This document shows, one piece after another, positions 1-10,186 of a stretch of DNA of 64,000 nucleotides. This stretch comes from Haliscomenobacter sp. (lineage in GTDB: Bacteria; Bacteroidota; Bacteroidia; Chitinophagales; Saprospiraceae), in the NCBI GenBank assembly GCA_016713275.1, contig JADJPL010000001.1, positions 555,001 through 619,000 of the forward strand. The letters run 5' to 3'. The notes below the pieces were generated by a model, which saw nothing but the letters and a program-made list of their open reading frames with translations, was not told the DNA's origin and did not search any database. Positions within the stretch are counted from its first letter, which is position 1; the number at the start of each line of letters is the position of its first letter. Made by a program: the position numbers and the translations under genes.

Positions 1-1376
<1,376 letters not shown>

Positions 1377-1503
1377 ACAAATTTTTCTCAGTTGGAGATC
1401 GAAGTATGCTATAGCGCGGCCCCCAGGGCAAGACTAGCAATCGGACTCTGCTTCTCGCTTACTTGCTCAAAAAGAAAAGGAGTTTTGGAAAGCTCCAAAG
1501 AGC

Positions 1504-1614
<111 letters not shown>

Positions 1615-1630
1615 AACAAATAACCAATGC

Positions 1631-1673
1631 AACGCCCTGGTAGGTTCCCCCTGCCGGGGCGTTCTCGTTTTTT
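1631..1673 (+). terminator. rRNA operon intrinsic terminator
   Basis: AACGCCC pairs with GGGCGTT across a loop that also contains a GG/CC pairing, and the stem is followed by a T-rich tract (CTCGTTTTTT). It lies 17 bases after the 5S gene and closes the rRNA operon. Confidence 0.88.
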
Positions 1674-1699
1674 CCCGCTTCAACTCCATTTATCGGCTT

Positions 1700-2508
1700 A
1701 TGAACGCTGACCTTTCCTCCCTTCTGGAGTACAACGCCGCGCTTTACAATAGACAGGAATTTATCAAGGACGACCCAATCCAAATCCCCGGGCGTTCCAA
1801 CTCCTCCAGGATATCGAGATTACCGCGTTCTGGACGGCTATACTGGCATGGGGGCAGCGCAAAACCATTATTAATAGCGCTACCCGCTTGTTTTCCCTGA
1901 TGGATAACGCTCCTTACGATTTTATTCGCAACCATCAGGAACACGATAGAGCGCCTTTCCTCGATTTCAGACACCGAACGTTCCAGCCTGCCGACACCCT
2001 ATATTTTCTTGAATTTTTTCAGGATTATTATTCGAGGTTTGATTCCCTCGAAGACGCATTTGCCCAGTTTATTCAGCCGCAATACGATCACGCCGGCCCC
2101 GCTATTCAAGGCTTTCATGATTTATTTTTCTCCCTTCCCGATTCTCCCCAAAGGACCCGAAAACATGTGCCTACCCCCGAAAGCGGGAGCACCTGCAAAC
2201 GAATGAATATGTTCTTGCGCTGGATGGTGAGGCAGGATACGGCTGGAGTGGATTTCGGCCTCTGGCAGAAGATCCGCCCAAGCCAATTGCTCATCCCTCT
2301 GGACGTGCACGTGGATCGCGTTGCCCGAAAGCTGGGATTGATCCAGCGCAAACAAACCGATTGGAAAACCGTTTTGGAACTAACAGACAGGCTTAAACAA
2401 CTGGACCCCCTCGATCCCGTAAGGTTCGACTTCGCCCTTTTTGGCATGGGCGTCCTGGAAAAAAAACAGGGCGCTGTCTCAAAAGACCAATCTTTGCCCC
2501 CGGCATGA
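1700..2508 (+). pseudogene. TIGR02757 (DUF2400) family gene, one-base frameshift
   Basis: Two frames must be joined to give a TIGR02757 protein of about 269 residues, a family of unknown function common in Bacteroidota. The first frame starts at ATG 1700 and carries the family-like N-terminus (LYNRQEFIKDDPIQIP). The second resumes near 1793 with FQLLQDIEITAFWTAILAWG and continues through LMDNAPYDF to VRFDFALFGMGVLE. The shift fits loss of one base in the CCCCGGGCG stretch at 1786-1794. The last residues after VLEKK come from an inserted repeat, which also supplies the stop codon. Real decay and consensus error cannot be separated here. If the reading frame is in fact intact, the gene is an ordinary full-length member. 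Confidence 0.82.
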
Positions 2509-2627
2509 AATTTTATTTTCTTTTTTCAATTTTAACAAAAAGTTATTTTGCAATTTTTTGTTGAAATGGAAAAAAGAAAATATGTTATTGCTGCCTTGGG
2601 CAAAAACCGTCTTTTGAGACAGCCCCC
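2469..2627. repeat. MITE-like palindromic repeat, copy 1
   Basis: About 159 bp with terminal inverted repeats: GCTGTCTCAAAAGACC at the left and its near complement TCTTTTGAGACAGCCCC at the right. An AT-rich centre folds on itself (a CAATTTTAACAAAAA arm against TTTTTGTTGAAATGG). Internal segments match copies at 19840 (opposite orientation) and 60124 (same orientation, centre deleted). It overlaps the 3' end of the TIGR02757 gene and lies between that gene and the convergent DUF4783 gene. It has no coding capacity. Confidence 0.85.
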
Positions 2628-2676
2628 ATCTATTTCCTCATAATAGCTGCTCGCGTCTCTCAGGACCCAAACGTCC

Positions 2677-3060
2677 TTATTCCTTGTCAAATCTTAATTC
2701 CTGAATGGACAGCTTCCCGTTTTGGAGGTGCATATAAATGTACACACGGAACGTCCCGTTGCTCGTCGTCAGGTTTCCGATGCAATACAACGAGTCATTT
2801 CCTTTCGAGGTGCCCTGGTGTACCTGACTAAACGCCTTCGGAACATGCTGGCTGAAAAACCCCTTTAATATCGCGGATGCTTCCGCCTTTTCATACAGGT
2901 CTTCCTGATTAGGAATGGCAATCTCAACCGTCTGGTCGAGGTACTGACCAAGCGTGTTAACGTCTCCCGTGCTGATTGCCCGAGTAATGGCATCCATATT
3001 GCTGCCATTGAGCAAGGGGACGAACAAAACTGCAAGCAATAACTGTTTCATGGTTTTCAT
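2677..3060 (-). CDS. DUF4783 family secreted protein
   Basis: A 127-residue protein with an N-terminal signal peptide (MKTMKQLLLAVLFVPLLNGS) followed by an NTF2-like domain of the DUF4783 family. The pattern of a short alpha-helical start (MDAITRAISTGDVNTLGQYL), an FF-H-P-K-F helix and terminal beta strands ending in IQELRFDKE fits small Bacteroidota proteins of this group. They are thought to be exported, and their function is unknown. The gene stands alone, convergent with TIGR02757 across repeat copy 1. The start at 3060 gives an intact signal peptide; an alternative Met at residue 4 would also work. Confidence 0.75.
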   Translation of the reverse strand: MKTMKQLLLAVLFVPLLNGSNMDAITRAISTGDVNTLGQYLDQTVEIAIPNQEDLYEKAEASAILKGFFSQHVPKAFSQVHQGTSKGNDSLYCIGNLTTSNGTFRVYIYMHLQNGKLSIQELRFDKE

Positions 3061-3363
3061 TTTTTTGGCCGCTAATTCAAGCTAGCCCGTTGATTAAGGG
3101 TTTTTTTATTTCCCTGTCTTATGACGGCAAACCTGCGTTGAAGTAACGAAAAAGGCACGCTATCCTCGTTCCTCCATCGGCATGCGCTCGCAGAACCTGG
3201 ATCGGTTCCGCGCTTCGCGACATGTATATTTAACGCCTAAAATAAACCTTAATTGCTTATCGTCATGTTAAGAACTTGACCCCCCGGACCGAAGAATACC
3301 CGCTAATGTTGTAACTTGGTCGCGCCGAAACGTTTGATTTTCTACTCCAAAACAAATAAACAC
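3061..3363. other. intergenic region between divergent genes, nothing recognised
   Basis: About 300 bp between the DUF4783 gene (leftward) and gpmI (rightward), presumably holding both promoters. No clean TAnnTTTG box was found; TAACTTGG near 3312 is a one-base-off candidate for gpmI. A small imperfect hairpin (GAACC/GGTTC followed by CGCG/CGCG) sits near 3195-3221. No ORF or RNA gene was recognised. Confidence 0.4.
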
Positions 3364-4914
3364 ATGAATCCCGCTCGTTTTATTTTGATCATTCTGGATG
3401 GTTGGGGCTTGGGCCAAATTCCTAAAGCCGATGCCATTGCCCAGGCAGATACCCCTTGCTTTGATCGCTTAATGGCGCAATATCCTCACTCCACCCTGGT
3501 GACCCATGGCGAACAGGTTGGTTTGCCTGATGGGCAAATGGGCAACTCGGAGGTGGGGCACCTGAATATCGGCGCCGGCCGGATCGTTTACCAGGAATTG
3601 GCGAGAATTCATAAAGCGATTCGGGAGAAAACCCTGCATGATAACGAAACCCTTCTCCAAGCGATCCATTACGCGAAAACCCACGATCGTCCCCTCCACC
3701 TGATCGGCCTTTATTCCGACGGAGGGGTGCATTCGCATATCGACCATTGTAAAGCCCTGATCGATATTGCCGAGAGCAACGGGCTGGAAAAGGTCTTCGT
3801 TCATGCGTTTACGGATGGCCGCGATTGCGATCCCAAAAGCGGATTGGGCTTCGTAGAGGACCTGCTCGCTTTTTTAAAAGACCGCAAAACCAGATTGGCA
3901 TCTATTGTTGGCCGCTATTACGCCATGGACCGGGACAAGCGCTGGGAACGGATTAAAATCGCTTACGACCTGCTGGTTCATGGCACAGGTGAGCGCAGTA
4001 CGGATATTCTTGGCGCCATCCAAAACCGTTACGCAAAAGGGGAAACCGACGAATTTCTCCTGCCGGTTTCAGCAGTGGACAGCCAAGGTCAGCCTTTGGC
4101 TACTATTCAGGATGGAGACGCGGTGCTTTGCTTTAATTTCCGGACCGATCGCCCAAGGCAGATCACTACCGTGCTGACGCAGCGCGATTTTCCTGAATTT
4201 GGCATGTTCAAAAAGGAGCTTCATTACGTCACCATGACGAGCTATGATGAAACCTACGAGAACGTGCACGTAATCTTCCAATCGGACAACCTGACCAACA
4301 CCCTTGGCGACGTGTTGTCCAAAGCCGGCAAATCTCAGGTCCGCATTGCTGAAACGGAAAAATACCCCCACGTCACCTTCTTTTTCTCCGGAGGAAGGGA
4401 GGAGGCGTTTCCGGGAGAACGGCGGATCATGGTCCCTTCCCCCAAAGTGCCTACTTATGACCTGCAACCGGAAATGAGTGCGCGGGAGATTACCGCCGCT
4501 ATTGTCGAAGACATACAAACCAATCACCCCGACTTTATCTGTCTCAACTTCGCCAATACCGATATGGTAGGCCATACAGGGGTGTTTGAAGCGGCTGTGC
4601 AAGCGGCAGAAACAGTGGATGGCTGCCTGAGCGACCTGCTGGATGCTGCCTTGGCTAATGGGTATGAAGCGTTGGTCATCGCTGATCACGGCAATTCCGA
4701 TTTTATGATTAACGAAGACGGAACCCCCAATACGGCCCATACCAAAAATCCAGTGCCTTGTATTTTCGTCAGCTCCAGGGAAAAAGGACTAAAGGTCATT
4801 CCAGGGAAACTGGCGGATATTGCTCCGACGATCCTTTCCCGGATGGGGCTTTCTGTTCCGGCCGAAATGAATGGCGAGCAGCTGGTTGTTCCGGAAACGG
4901 CCCCCGCTGGCTAA
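3364..4914 (+). CDS. gpmI: 2,3-bisphosphoglycerate-independent phosphoglycerate mutase
   Basis: A 516-residue cytosolic glycolytic enzyme interconverting 3- and 2-phosphoglycerate with two Mn2+ ions and a phosphoserine intermediate. The N-terminal alkaline-phosphatase-like metal motif ILDGWG places Asp12, and QMGNSEVGHLNIGAG places the catalytic Ser62, the same number as in the well-studied Geobacillus enzyme. Later metal ligands appear in NFANTDMVGHTG and in IADHGNSD, followed by TAHT. The length is normal for the family. An upstream in-frame start would add 16 poorly conserved residues; ATG 3364 begins the conserved region directly. A lipoprotein gene follows 66 bases downstream after a weak hairpin. 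Confidence 0.95.
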   Translation: MNPARFILIILDGWGLGQIPKADAIAQADTPCFDRLMAQYPHSTLVTHGEQVGLPDGQMGNSEVGHLNIGAGRIVYQELARIHKAIREKTLHDNETLLQAIHYAKTHDRPLHLIGLYSDGGVHSHIDHCKALIDIAESNGLEKVFVHAFTDGRDCDPKSGLGFVEDLLAFLKDRKTRLASIVGRYYAMDRDKRWERIKIAYDLLVHGTGERSTDILGAIQNRYAKGETDEFLLPVSAVDSQGQPLATIQDGDAVLCFNFRTDRPRQITTVLTQRDFPEFGMFKKELHYVTMTSYDETYENVHVIFQSDNLTNTLGDVLSKAGKSQVRIAETEKYPHVTFFFSGGREEAFPGERRIMVPSPKVPTYDLQPEMSAREITAAIVEDIQTNHPDFICLNFANTDMVGHTGVFEAAVQAAETVDGCLSDLLDAALANGYEALVIADHGNSDFMINEDGTPNTAHTKNPVPCIFVSSREKGLKVIPGKLADIAPTILSRMGLSVPAEMNGEQLVVPETAPAG

Positions 4915-4936
4915 AAGCCCCATTACTGGGCGTTTT
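4913..4936 (+). terminator. weak intrinsic terminator after gpmI
   Basis: AAAAGCCC, a 7-base loop and GGGCGTTTT form a short stem with one bulged G, ending in four T residues. It starts at the gpmI stop codon. The stem is short, so it may only attenuate. Confidence 0.4.
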
Positions 4937-4980
4937 GTGATTGGAAATCCGGACTTGCGGATAAGGTTAATGAATTCAAA

Positions 4981-5565
4981 ATGAGGAAAACACAAAGAAT
5001 CCAAAGGATTCCCTGCTTGCTGATTGGCTTGGTTTTGTTGGGCGCCGGATGCTATCGTGGCGATCTGGACGACCGGGGTCCTGCCAAAGGCAGCCTGGTC
5101 TCTTTTTATGATTTGAAAGGTTTTTTCTCCAAAGAAGTAAAACGCCTGGATCGTCAGCAGCCTGAAGGCATCAAAACCGTCCGGTTTGATGGGAAATCAG
5201 AAACGATCGGCATGAAAGCGACCTCCGTCGATTACGGCAAAGAACTGGCCTCCTTTATTTCTTCCGATATTAACAAGCCTTCCTGGATAGAAAAGTACCG
5301 AATCGATTCGGTCTCTGCGGGCAGTGATATGCAGGAAATCCGCTATACCGCCCTGGACGAACACCTGAAGACGAGAGAAATCCGGCTTGTGTTTAAAGGA
5401 GACCACCTTACGGAAGTCCGGATCAGGAATCGTTTGAAAAGCATCATTGCGGAGTCCACTCAAACGATGTCGTATAGTCCCGGAAGCGGATATGCCATTG
5501 AAGGCGTTCAAAGGTCCAGGATCGGAAGCAGCCGGGCATTCTCTGTATCGGTTGCGTTTGAATAA
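4981..5565 (+). CDS. putative lipoprotein of unknown function
   Basis: A 194-residue protein with a lipoprotein signal peptide: basic N-terminus, hydrophobic core and lipobox LGAGC with Cys24 as the predicted acylation site. The mature part is soluble-looking and rich in charged residues, with alternating segments that look like beta strands (EIRYTALDEHLKTREIRLVF, LTEVRIRNRLKSI). No named family was recognised. The gene follows gpmI on the same strand but is separated by a weak terminator. Its 3' end converges on the candidate small RNA at 5582-5663. Envelope location is inferred only from the lipobox. Confidence 0.72.
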   Translation: MRKTQRIQRIPCLLIGLVLLGAGCYRGDLDDRGPAKGSLVSFYDLKGFFSKEVKRLDRQQPEGIKTVRFDGKSETIGMKATSVDYGKELASFISSDINKPSWIEKYRIDSVSAGSDMQEIRYTALDEHLKTREIRLVFKGDHLTEVRIRNRLKSIIAESTQTMSYSPGSGYAIEGVQRSRIGSSRAFSVSVAFE

Positions 5566-5581
5566 AAGGGCGGGAATGGGC

Positions 5582-5663
5582 AAAAAAAAAGAGGCAGCGC
5601 TTACAGCACTACCTCAGCCCTAACCAAATAAAACCAAATTTTATCTTTCTTTAACTTTTGTTC
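5582..5663 (-). ncRNA. candidate ~80-nt small RNA with own promoter and terminator
   Basis: Read on the minus strand, a Bacteroidota-type promoter (-7 TATCTTTG, -33 TTG) is followed by an AT-rich segment and then an 11-bp stem, GAGGTAGTGCT / AGCGCTGCCTC with loop GTA, directly followed by nine T residues. Two stem positions are G-U wobbles in the minus-strand transcript but would be C-A mismatches in a plus-strand transcript, so the fold favours minus-strand transcription. No ORF of useful length fits between promoter and terminator. No known RNA family was identified. The transcript runs toward the 3' end of the lipoprotein gene without entering it. Confidence 0.6.
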
Positions 5664-5668
5664 CGATA

Positions 5669-5699
5669 CAAAGATACATGCTTATTGTAAAAAATACAA
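5669..5699 (-). promoter_or_regulatory. promoter of candidate small RNA
   Basis: On the minus strand, TATCTTTG (5669-5676) matches the -7 consensus TAnnTTTG exactly. TTG at 5697-5699 lies 20 bases upstream as the -33 element. The predicted start of transcription is near 5663. Confidence 0.6.
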
Positions 5700-5950
5700 T
5701 TACAAGTTCAAAAAAAATTCAATAATTTTTTTGAACTTTTTTCAATAAAATAAAAATACAATGCCAATATGGCAATATTTTTTCGATTGGCCCTGTTTTT
5801 TGAGATAGGTTATTTTAGTTTTTAAACTATTGTTTGGCAGGGGAAGGTTCTCTTTAGGGTTCGTTTTATTTTTTAAAAGCTCGCGAAATTTTCGTTCGTT
5901 TTTTTCTTTAAGATTTTTCAAAGGGGCTGAGGCCCAAAAAAGACTGAAGC
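5700..5950. other. AT-rich intergenic leader upstream of M28 peptidase
   Basis: About 250 bp of strongly AT-rich DNA with no gene. It contains a GTTCAAAAAAA / TTTTTTTGAAC inverted repeat (5706-5736), a short TGCCA-ATA-TGGCA hairpin followed by T residues near 5762-5782, and several polypyrimidine stretches before the peptidase start. The short ORFs here are low-complexity and rejected. Confidence 0.5.
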
Positions 5951-7357
5951 ATGGTCCGGAAAACACATTTAGGGTCGATTCTTTTCCTTTTTTTGGGTTT
6001 GGGATCGTTTTTTCCTACCCCGGTTCAGGGTCAGGTAAAAGATGAAGACGCGCTGTACATCCGAAAAATTTACGACGCAGCCCTTACACAGGGTCAGAGT
6101 TACGTCTGGCTGGAATACCTGACCAACCGGATTGGGGCCAGGCTGAGCGGTTCTCCACAGGCTGCGGCAGCGGTTGAGTACGTCCGGCAGGTCCTGGACA
6201 CCTTGGCATTAGACCGGGTAGAACTGCAGCCTTGCGTGGTACCCCATTGGGATCGGGGAGAGAAAGAGCAAGCCCGGATCGTATATTCGCCAAAGATCGG
6301 CTCCCAGGACTTACACGTACTTGCGCTGGGCAACTCGCAGGGGACCGGCCCGATGGGCATTACGGGCGAAGTTGTGGAAGTTCGGAGTTTGGACGAGGTG
6401 GACCGACTGGGCGCCTCTGTTGCCGGAAAGATCGTCTTCTTTAACCGCCCACTAGACCCAACCCAGATCAACACCTTTAATGCCTATGGCGGAGCGGTAG
6501 ACCAGCGCGGCTCGGGGGCTTCCAGAGCTTCTAAATACGGCGCTATCGGCGTTTTGGTGCGATCGATGACCACCCGCCTGGACGATGTTCCGCATACCGG
6601 AGGGATGTATTATGAAGCTGGAGTGAATCCGATTCCGGCGTTTGGGTTGAGCACCAACGACTCGGAGTTGTTGCACCGGGTATTGCAAGAGGGGCCGGTG
6701 AGGGTCTTTATGCGCAACACAAGCCGGATGCTGGATCCCAAGCCTTCCCACAATGTCATTGGAGAAATCAAGGGAAGCGAACGCCCGGATGAAATCATTT
6801 TGGTTGGAGGGCACCTCGACTCCTGGGTTGTTGGAACGGGAGCCCATGATGACGGCGCAGGCTGTGTTCAGGCTATGGATGTTTTATGGTTACTCCGTCA
6901 GATGGGCTACACGCCCAAACGCACCATTCGCTGTGTGTTGTTTATGAATGAAGAGAACGGGGGCGCTGGCGCAGCCGCTTATGCAAAGGCTTCGGACGAC
7001 AAGAAGGAACGCCATATCGCAGGCATTGAATCCGACAGGGGCGGGTTCACTCCCCGAGGGTTTACCTGTGAGGCGGAAGACGCTGTTTTTGAGGGGAAAT
7101 TTAAAAAAATCCTCGCCTGGTCGGATCTGCTCGAACCCTACGGATTAAGTATTAAGAAAGGAGGTTCTGGCGCCGATATTTCCCGGCTGAAGAGCCAAAA
7201 AGGGCTCATGATTGGATTTGAGCCCGTCACCCAACGCTATTTTGATGTGCATCATACCGACATTGACCGTTTTGACACCGTCAACAAACGCGAACTCGAA
7301 CTCGGCGTTGCCGCTATGGCTAGCTTGGTGTACCTTTTGGATAAATATGGAATGTAA
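5951..7357 (+). CDS. secreted M28 family metallopeptidase with PA-like domain
   Basis: A 468-residue exported zinc aminopeptidase or carboxypeptidase of family M28. The signal peptide ends near VQG-QV (residues 1-27). A protease-associated-like segment occupies about residues 130-235. The co-catalytic zinc motifs follow: GGHLDSW (His and a bridging Asp in GAHDDGAG, about 287-300), NEENGG with the general base Glu (about 332), an acidic ligand in GIESDRGG, and the final His in DVHHTDID near the C-terminus. It probably cleaves peptides in the periplasm or outside the cell; exact specificity cannot be read. hpt follows 34 bases later. Confidence 0.88.
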   Translation: MVRKTHLGSILFLFLGLGSFFPTPVQGQVKDEDALYIRKIYDAALTQGQSYVWLEYLTNRIGARLSGSPQAAAAVEYVRQVLDTLALDRVELQPCVVPHWDRGEKEQARIVYSPKIGSQDLHVLALGNSQGTGPMGITGEVVEVRSLDEVDRLGASVAGKIVFFNRPLDPTQINTFNAYGGAVDQRGSGASRASKYGAIGVLVRSMTTRLDDVPHTGGMYYEAGVNPIPAFGLSTNDSELLHRVLQEGPVRVFMRNTSRMLDPKPSHNVIGEIKGSERPDEIILVGGHLDSWVVGTGAHDDGAGCVQAMDVLWLLRQMGYTPKRTIRCVLFMNEENGGAGAAAYAKASDDKKERHIAGIESDRGGFTPRGFTCEAEDAVFEGKFKKILAWSDLLEPYGLSIKKGGSGADISRLKSQKGLMIGFEPVTQRYFDVHHTDIDRFDTVNKRELELGVAAMASLVYLLDKYGM

Positions 7358-7391
7358 CAGGTTCGGTAACTAACGATAAAATACGAAGTAC

Positions 7392-7985
7392 ATGAGGCAG
7401 CATTCCTCCTCTCCGGCAAGGGACGCGTATTGGGTTCATGGGCGGAGATTCCGGCTTTTTCTCGACGAGGAGGCCATTCAATCCCGAATCCGGGATTTGG
7501 GGCGGGAAATTTCGGATAAACACCAGGGGGCTGTTCCCTTTTTTCTCGGGATACTTAATGGCGCCTTTATGTTTACCTCCGACTTGGTAAGGGCTTGCGA
7601 TCTGGAATGCGAGGTTGGTTTTTTGAGGCTTTCTTCCTACAGCGGGATGAGTTCCAGCGGAAAGGTTCAGACCCTCTTTGGCCTCGACGCCGAAATAAAA
7701 GACCGCCCTGTTATTGTCGTAGAGGACATTATTGATACGGGCCGGACGATGGCTGCTTTACTGAAGGACTTGCTGGCGCATCAGCCTGCATCCCTGGAGG
7801 TAGCCGCCTTGTTGTCCAAACCGGATGCCATGGAAGCCCCAGTGACTATTGATTTTCTTGGGTTTAGCATCCCCAACCGGTTTGTGGTGGGATATGGTAT
7901 GGATTACGACGGGATTGCCCGCAACTTGCCGGCCATTTACCATCTGGACGAAGATCCGTTCACTGAACTAGCATCCGAATCATGA
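7392..7985 (+). CDS. hpt: hypoxanthine phosphoribosyltransferase
   Basis: A 197-residue purine-salvage enzyme that transfers the phosphoribosyl group of PRPP to hypoxanthine or guanine. The PRPP-binding loop VVEDIIDTGRTM lies at about residues 108-119, and the N-terminal GILNGAFMF and the SYSGMSSSGK flexible loop fit the HPRT family. The C-terminal half carries DFLGFSIPNRFVVGYGMDYD, the purine-recognition region. The length is typical. The stop codon overlaps the start of the next gene by four bases (ATGA), which suggests translational coupling with the inositol-phosphatase-family gene. Confidence 0.93.
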   Translation: MRQHSSSPARDAYWVHGRRFRLFLDEEAIQSRIRDLGREISDKHQGAVPFFLGILNGAFMFTSDLVRACDLECEVGFLRLSSYSGMSSSGKVQTLFGLDAEIKDRPVIVVEDIIDTGRTMAALLKDLLAHQPASLEVAALLSKPDAMEAPVTIDFLGFSIPNRFVVGYGMDYDGIARNLPAIYHLDEDPFTELASES

Positions 7986-8848
7986 AGAACGATACCTATT
8001 CTCGTGTTGAAGGCATTGATCTTTCCTCCTTGTGTTTCCGCTGTTTCCCTTTGATCGAGGAAACCGGCGCGTTTATTTCCAGCCAGTTTGGGAAGGTAGA
8101 CGACTCGGCTATTGAGGAGAAATCCCTGAATAGCCTGGTCAGTTTTGTGGATAAAACGGCGGAGGAAATGCTCATTCAGGGCCTGAGTCCACTTTTTCCT
8201 GAGGCGGGATTTCTAACGGAAGAGGAAATGGCTGTGCCGGCACGCACGGCTTCCGGGGAATGGCAATGGATTATCGATCCGCTGGACGGCACCACTAATT
8301 TTCTTTTTGGGTTGCCTAATTTTGCGGTTAGCGTGGCGCTTGCTTTTCAAGGGGCGCCGGTTCTTGGGATCGTGTACGAGGTCAACCGAAAGGAACTGTT
8401 TTATGCGATAAAGGGAGGCGGCGCTTTTTTGAACGGAAAACCTATCCGCGCCGGTAAAGCCTCTGTGCTGAGCCATGCGTTGGTAGCGACCGGGTTTCCT
8501 TATTCGCAGTTTGACCAGTTGGGGTTCCACCTGGATGCTGTTGGCCGGTTTCAGCGTCAGACACGAGGCGTGCGGCGTTGGGGCGCTGCTTCAGTAGATC
8601 TGGCTTTTGTCGCCTGCGGCCGGTTTGATGTGTTTTTCGAATATGCGCTAAACCCCTGGGATGTCGCTGCCGGTATGTTGCTGGTAACGGAAGCAGGCGG
8701 CGCCGTATCCGATTTCTGGGGAAGCGAGGGGGACTACAGCGGCAGGCAGGTTTTGGCGACAAACGGCCTGCTACATCCTTCCGCTTTGGAGGTTCTGGCC
8801 GAAGCATATTATGCTTCCTCCAGTATGTCTAATTTATCCGGAGATTGA
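7982..8848 (+). CDS. inositol monophosphatase family protein
   Basis: A 288-residue Mg2+-dependent phosphatase of the IMPase/SuhB/CysQ superfamily. The metal-binding residues appear in LTEEE and IDPLDGTTNF (about 98-105), and the C-terminal signature NPWDVAAGMLLVTEAGG lies near 225-240. The substrate may be inositol phosphates, a nucleotide such as PAP, or another sugar phosphate. It starts at ATG 7982 and overlaps hpt by four bases, so the two are probably one transcript. Length is slightly above the family average because of a short N-terminal extension (CFRCFPLIEE). Confidence 0.88.
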   Translation: MKNDTYSRVEGIDLSSLCFRCFPLIEETGAFISSQFGKVDDSAIEEKSLNSLVSFVDKTAEEMLIQGLSPLFPEAGFLTEEEMAVPARTASGEWQWIIDPLDGTTNFLFGLPNFAVSVALAFQGAPVLGIVYEVNRKELFYAIKGGGAFLNGKPIRAGKASVLSHALVATGFPYSQFDQLGFHLDAVGRFQRQTRGVRRWGAASVDLAFVACGRFDVFFEYALNPWDVAAGMLLVTEAGGAVSDFWGSEGDYSGRQVLATNGLLHPSALEVLAEAYYASSSMSNLSGD

Positions 8849-8917
8849 TCGAAGAACCCAGGCCAGTCCTGGTAGAATACCCTACTTTAATGCTTTGATT
8901 ACCAATTTCTGCAAGCC

Positions 8918-10162
8918 ATGATGGACTTTAGCGAAAATGTGCGTTTGGCCTTGAGATCAATTCGGGGTAACCTCCTCAGAGCTATCCTTACCTTACTGAT
9001 CATCTCTTTCGGGATCATGGCCTTGGTAGGCATCCTGACTGCTATCGACAGCGCGATCTATTCCCTTAACGATAATTTTTCCTACCTGGGGGCCAATTCA
9101 TTCGATATTGACCCGAAATTTTCCCAAGGGGTCCGGAGCAATCGGGGGGGGCGCCGCGCCAAGCAGGCCGAGCCGTTTAGTTACCGCATGGTCATGGATT
9201 TTAAAGAACAATTCCAGTTTCCAGGGCGTACCGCAATTTCCCTGAACTGTACCGGTAACGCCGCGTTGCGGTTTGAAAATGAAAAGACCAATCCCAATGT
9301 GCTGATTATGGCCATCGACGAAAATTATCTGGAAGCCAGAGGGTTTGATATCGAATACGGACGCAACTTCAGCGCCAGGGAAGTCATGGATGGCGGATAT
9401 GTGACCCTCTTAGGGCAGGATGTCGTCAGCCAGCTTTTTAACAATAAACCGGAAGACGCCTTAGATAAGGTCATTTCTGCCGGCAATATGAGGCTGAGGG
9501 TAATTGGGATTCTGAAAAAACGGGGATCGAGTATGAGTCAAAATGAAGACAAACGCATCCTCATTCCCCTGCAGACAGGCAAGCGGTACTATGGAACCGC
9601 CAATACCAACTACAACCTGATGTTTACGGTCAACGATGCTACGGAACTCGACAACGCCATCGCAGCGGCAACGGGGGTACTTCGAAATATCCGGAAGCTG
9701 AAATCGTATGAAGACAACGATTTTGAATTTACAAAAAGCGACAGCCTGGTTTCCATTATCAAGGAAAATACCGTCTACTTCCGGTTGGCTGCGGTCATGA
9801 TCGGGTTGATCACCCTGCTCGGGGCGGCCATAGGGCTGATGAATATCATGCTGGTATCCGTTACCGAACGCACCCGGGAAGTGGGGATCAGCAAGGCTCT
9901 TGGAGCTACCCAAATGAATATCCTCTGGCAATTCCTTTCCGAAGCGGTGGTGATTTCGTTGCTTGGAGGGTTGTTTGGCATCCTGCTTGGCGTCATGATC
10001 GGCAATCTGGTCACCTATTTTATGGGAGGCCTATTCCGGTTTCCGTGGTTGTGGATTACCGTCGCATTGGTCGTTTGTACGGTCGTTGGGTTGGTTTCCG
10101 GATTGTACCCTGCGCTAAAGGCTGCCCGTCTGGACCCGATCGAATCGTTGCGCTATGAATAA
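8918..10162 (+). CDS. ABC transporter permease (MacB/FtsX type)
   Basis: A 414-residue membrane protein with the MacB topology: one N-terminal membrane helix (LRAILTLLIISFGIMALVGI), a large periplasmic domain of about 230 residues, then three helices in the FtsX domain (ITLLGAAIGLMNIMLV, LLGGLFGILLGVMI, VALVVCTVVGLVSG). The coupling segment TERTREVGISKALGAT is characteristic. Such permeases move lipoproteins, peptides or toxic compounds, or act as mechanotransmitters. No ATPase partner is encoded nearby, so it must come from elsewhere. A Met at residue 2 is an alternative start. Confidence 0.88.
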   Translation: MMDFSENVRLALRSIRGNLLRAILTLLIISFGIMALVGILTAIDSAIYSLNDNFSYLGANSFDIDPKFSQGVRSNRGGRRAKQAEPFSYRMVMDFKEQFQFPGRTAISLNCTGNAALRFENEKTNPNVLIMAIDENYLEARGFDIEYGRNFSAREVMDGGYVTLLGQDVVSQLFNNKPEDALDKVISAGNMRLRVIGILKKRGSSMSQNEDKRILIPLQTGKRYYGTANTNYNLMFTVNDATELDNAIAAATGVLRNIRKLKSYEDNDFEFTKSDSLVSIIKENTVYFRLAAVMIGLITLLGAAIGLMNIMLVSVTERTREVGISKALGATQMNILWQFLSEAVVISLLGGLFGILLGVMIGNLVTYFMGGLFRFPWLWITVALVVCTVVGLVSGLYPALKAARLDPIESLRYE

Positions 10163-10186
10163 ACTGCATGATGGCGGCGATCTCCA

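Noticed and set aside
5742..6045. Short frames in the AT-rich stretch before the M28 peptidase
   Set aside because: They are Phe/Lys-rich translations of poly-A/T runs without any domain or signal.
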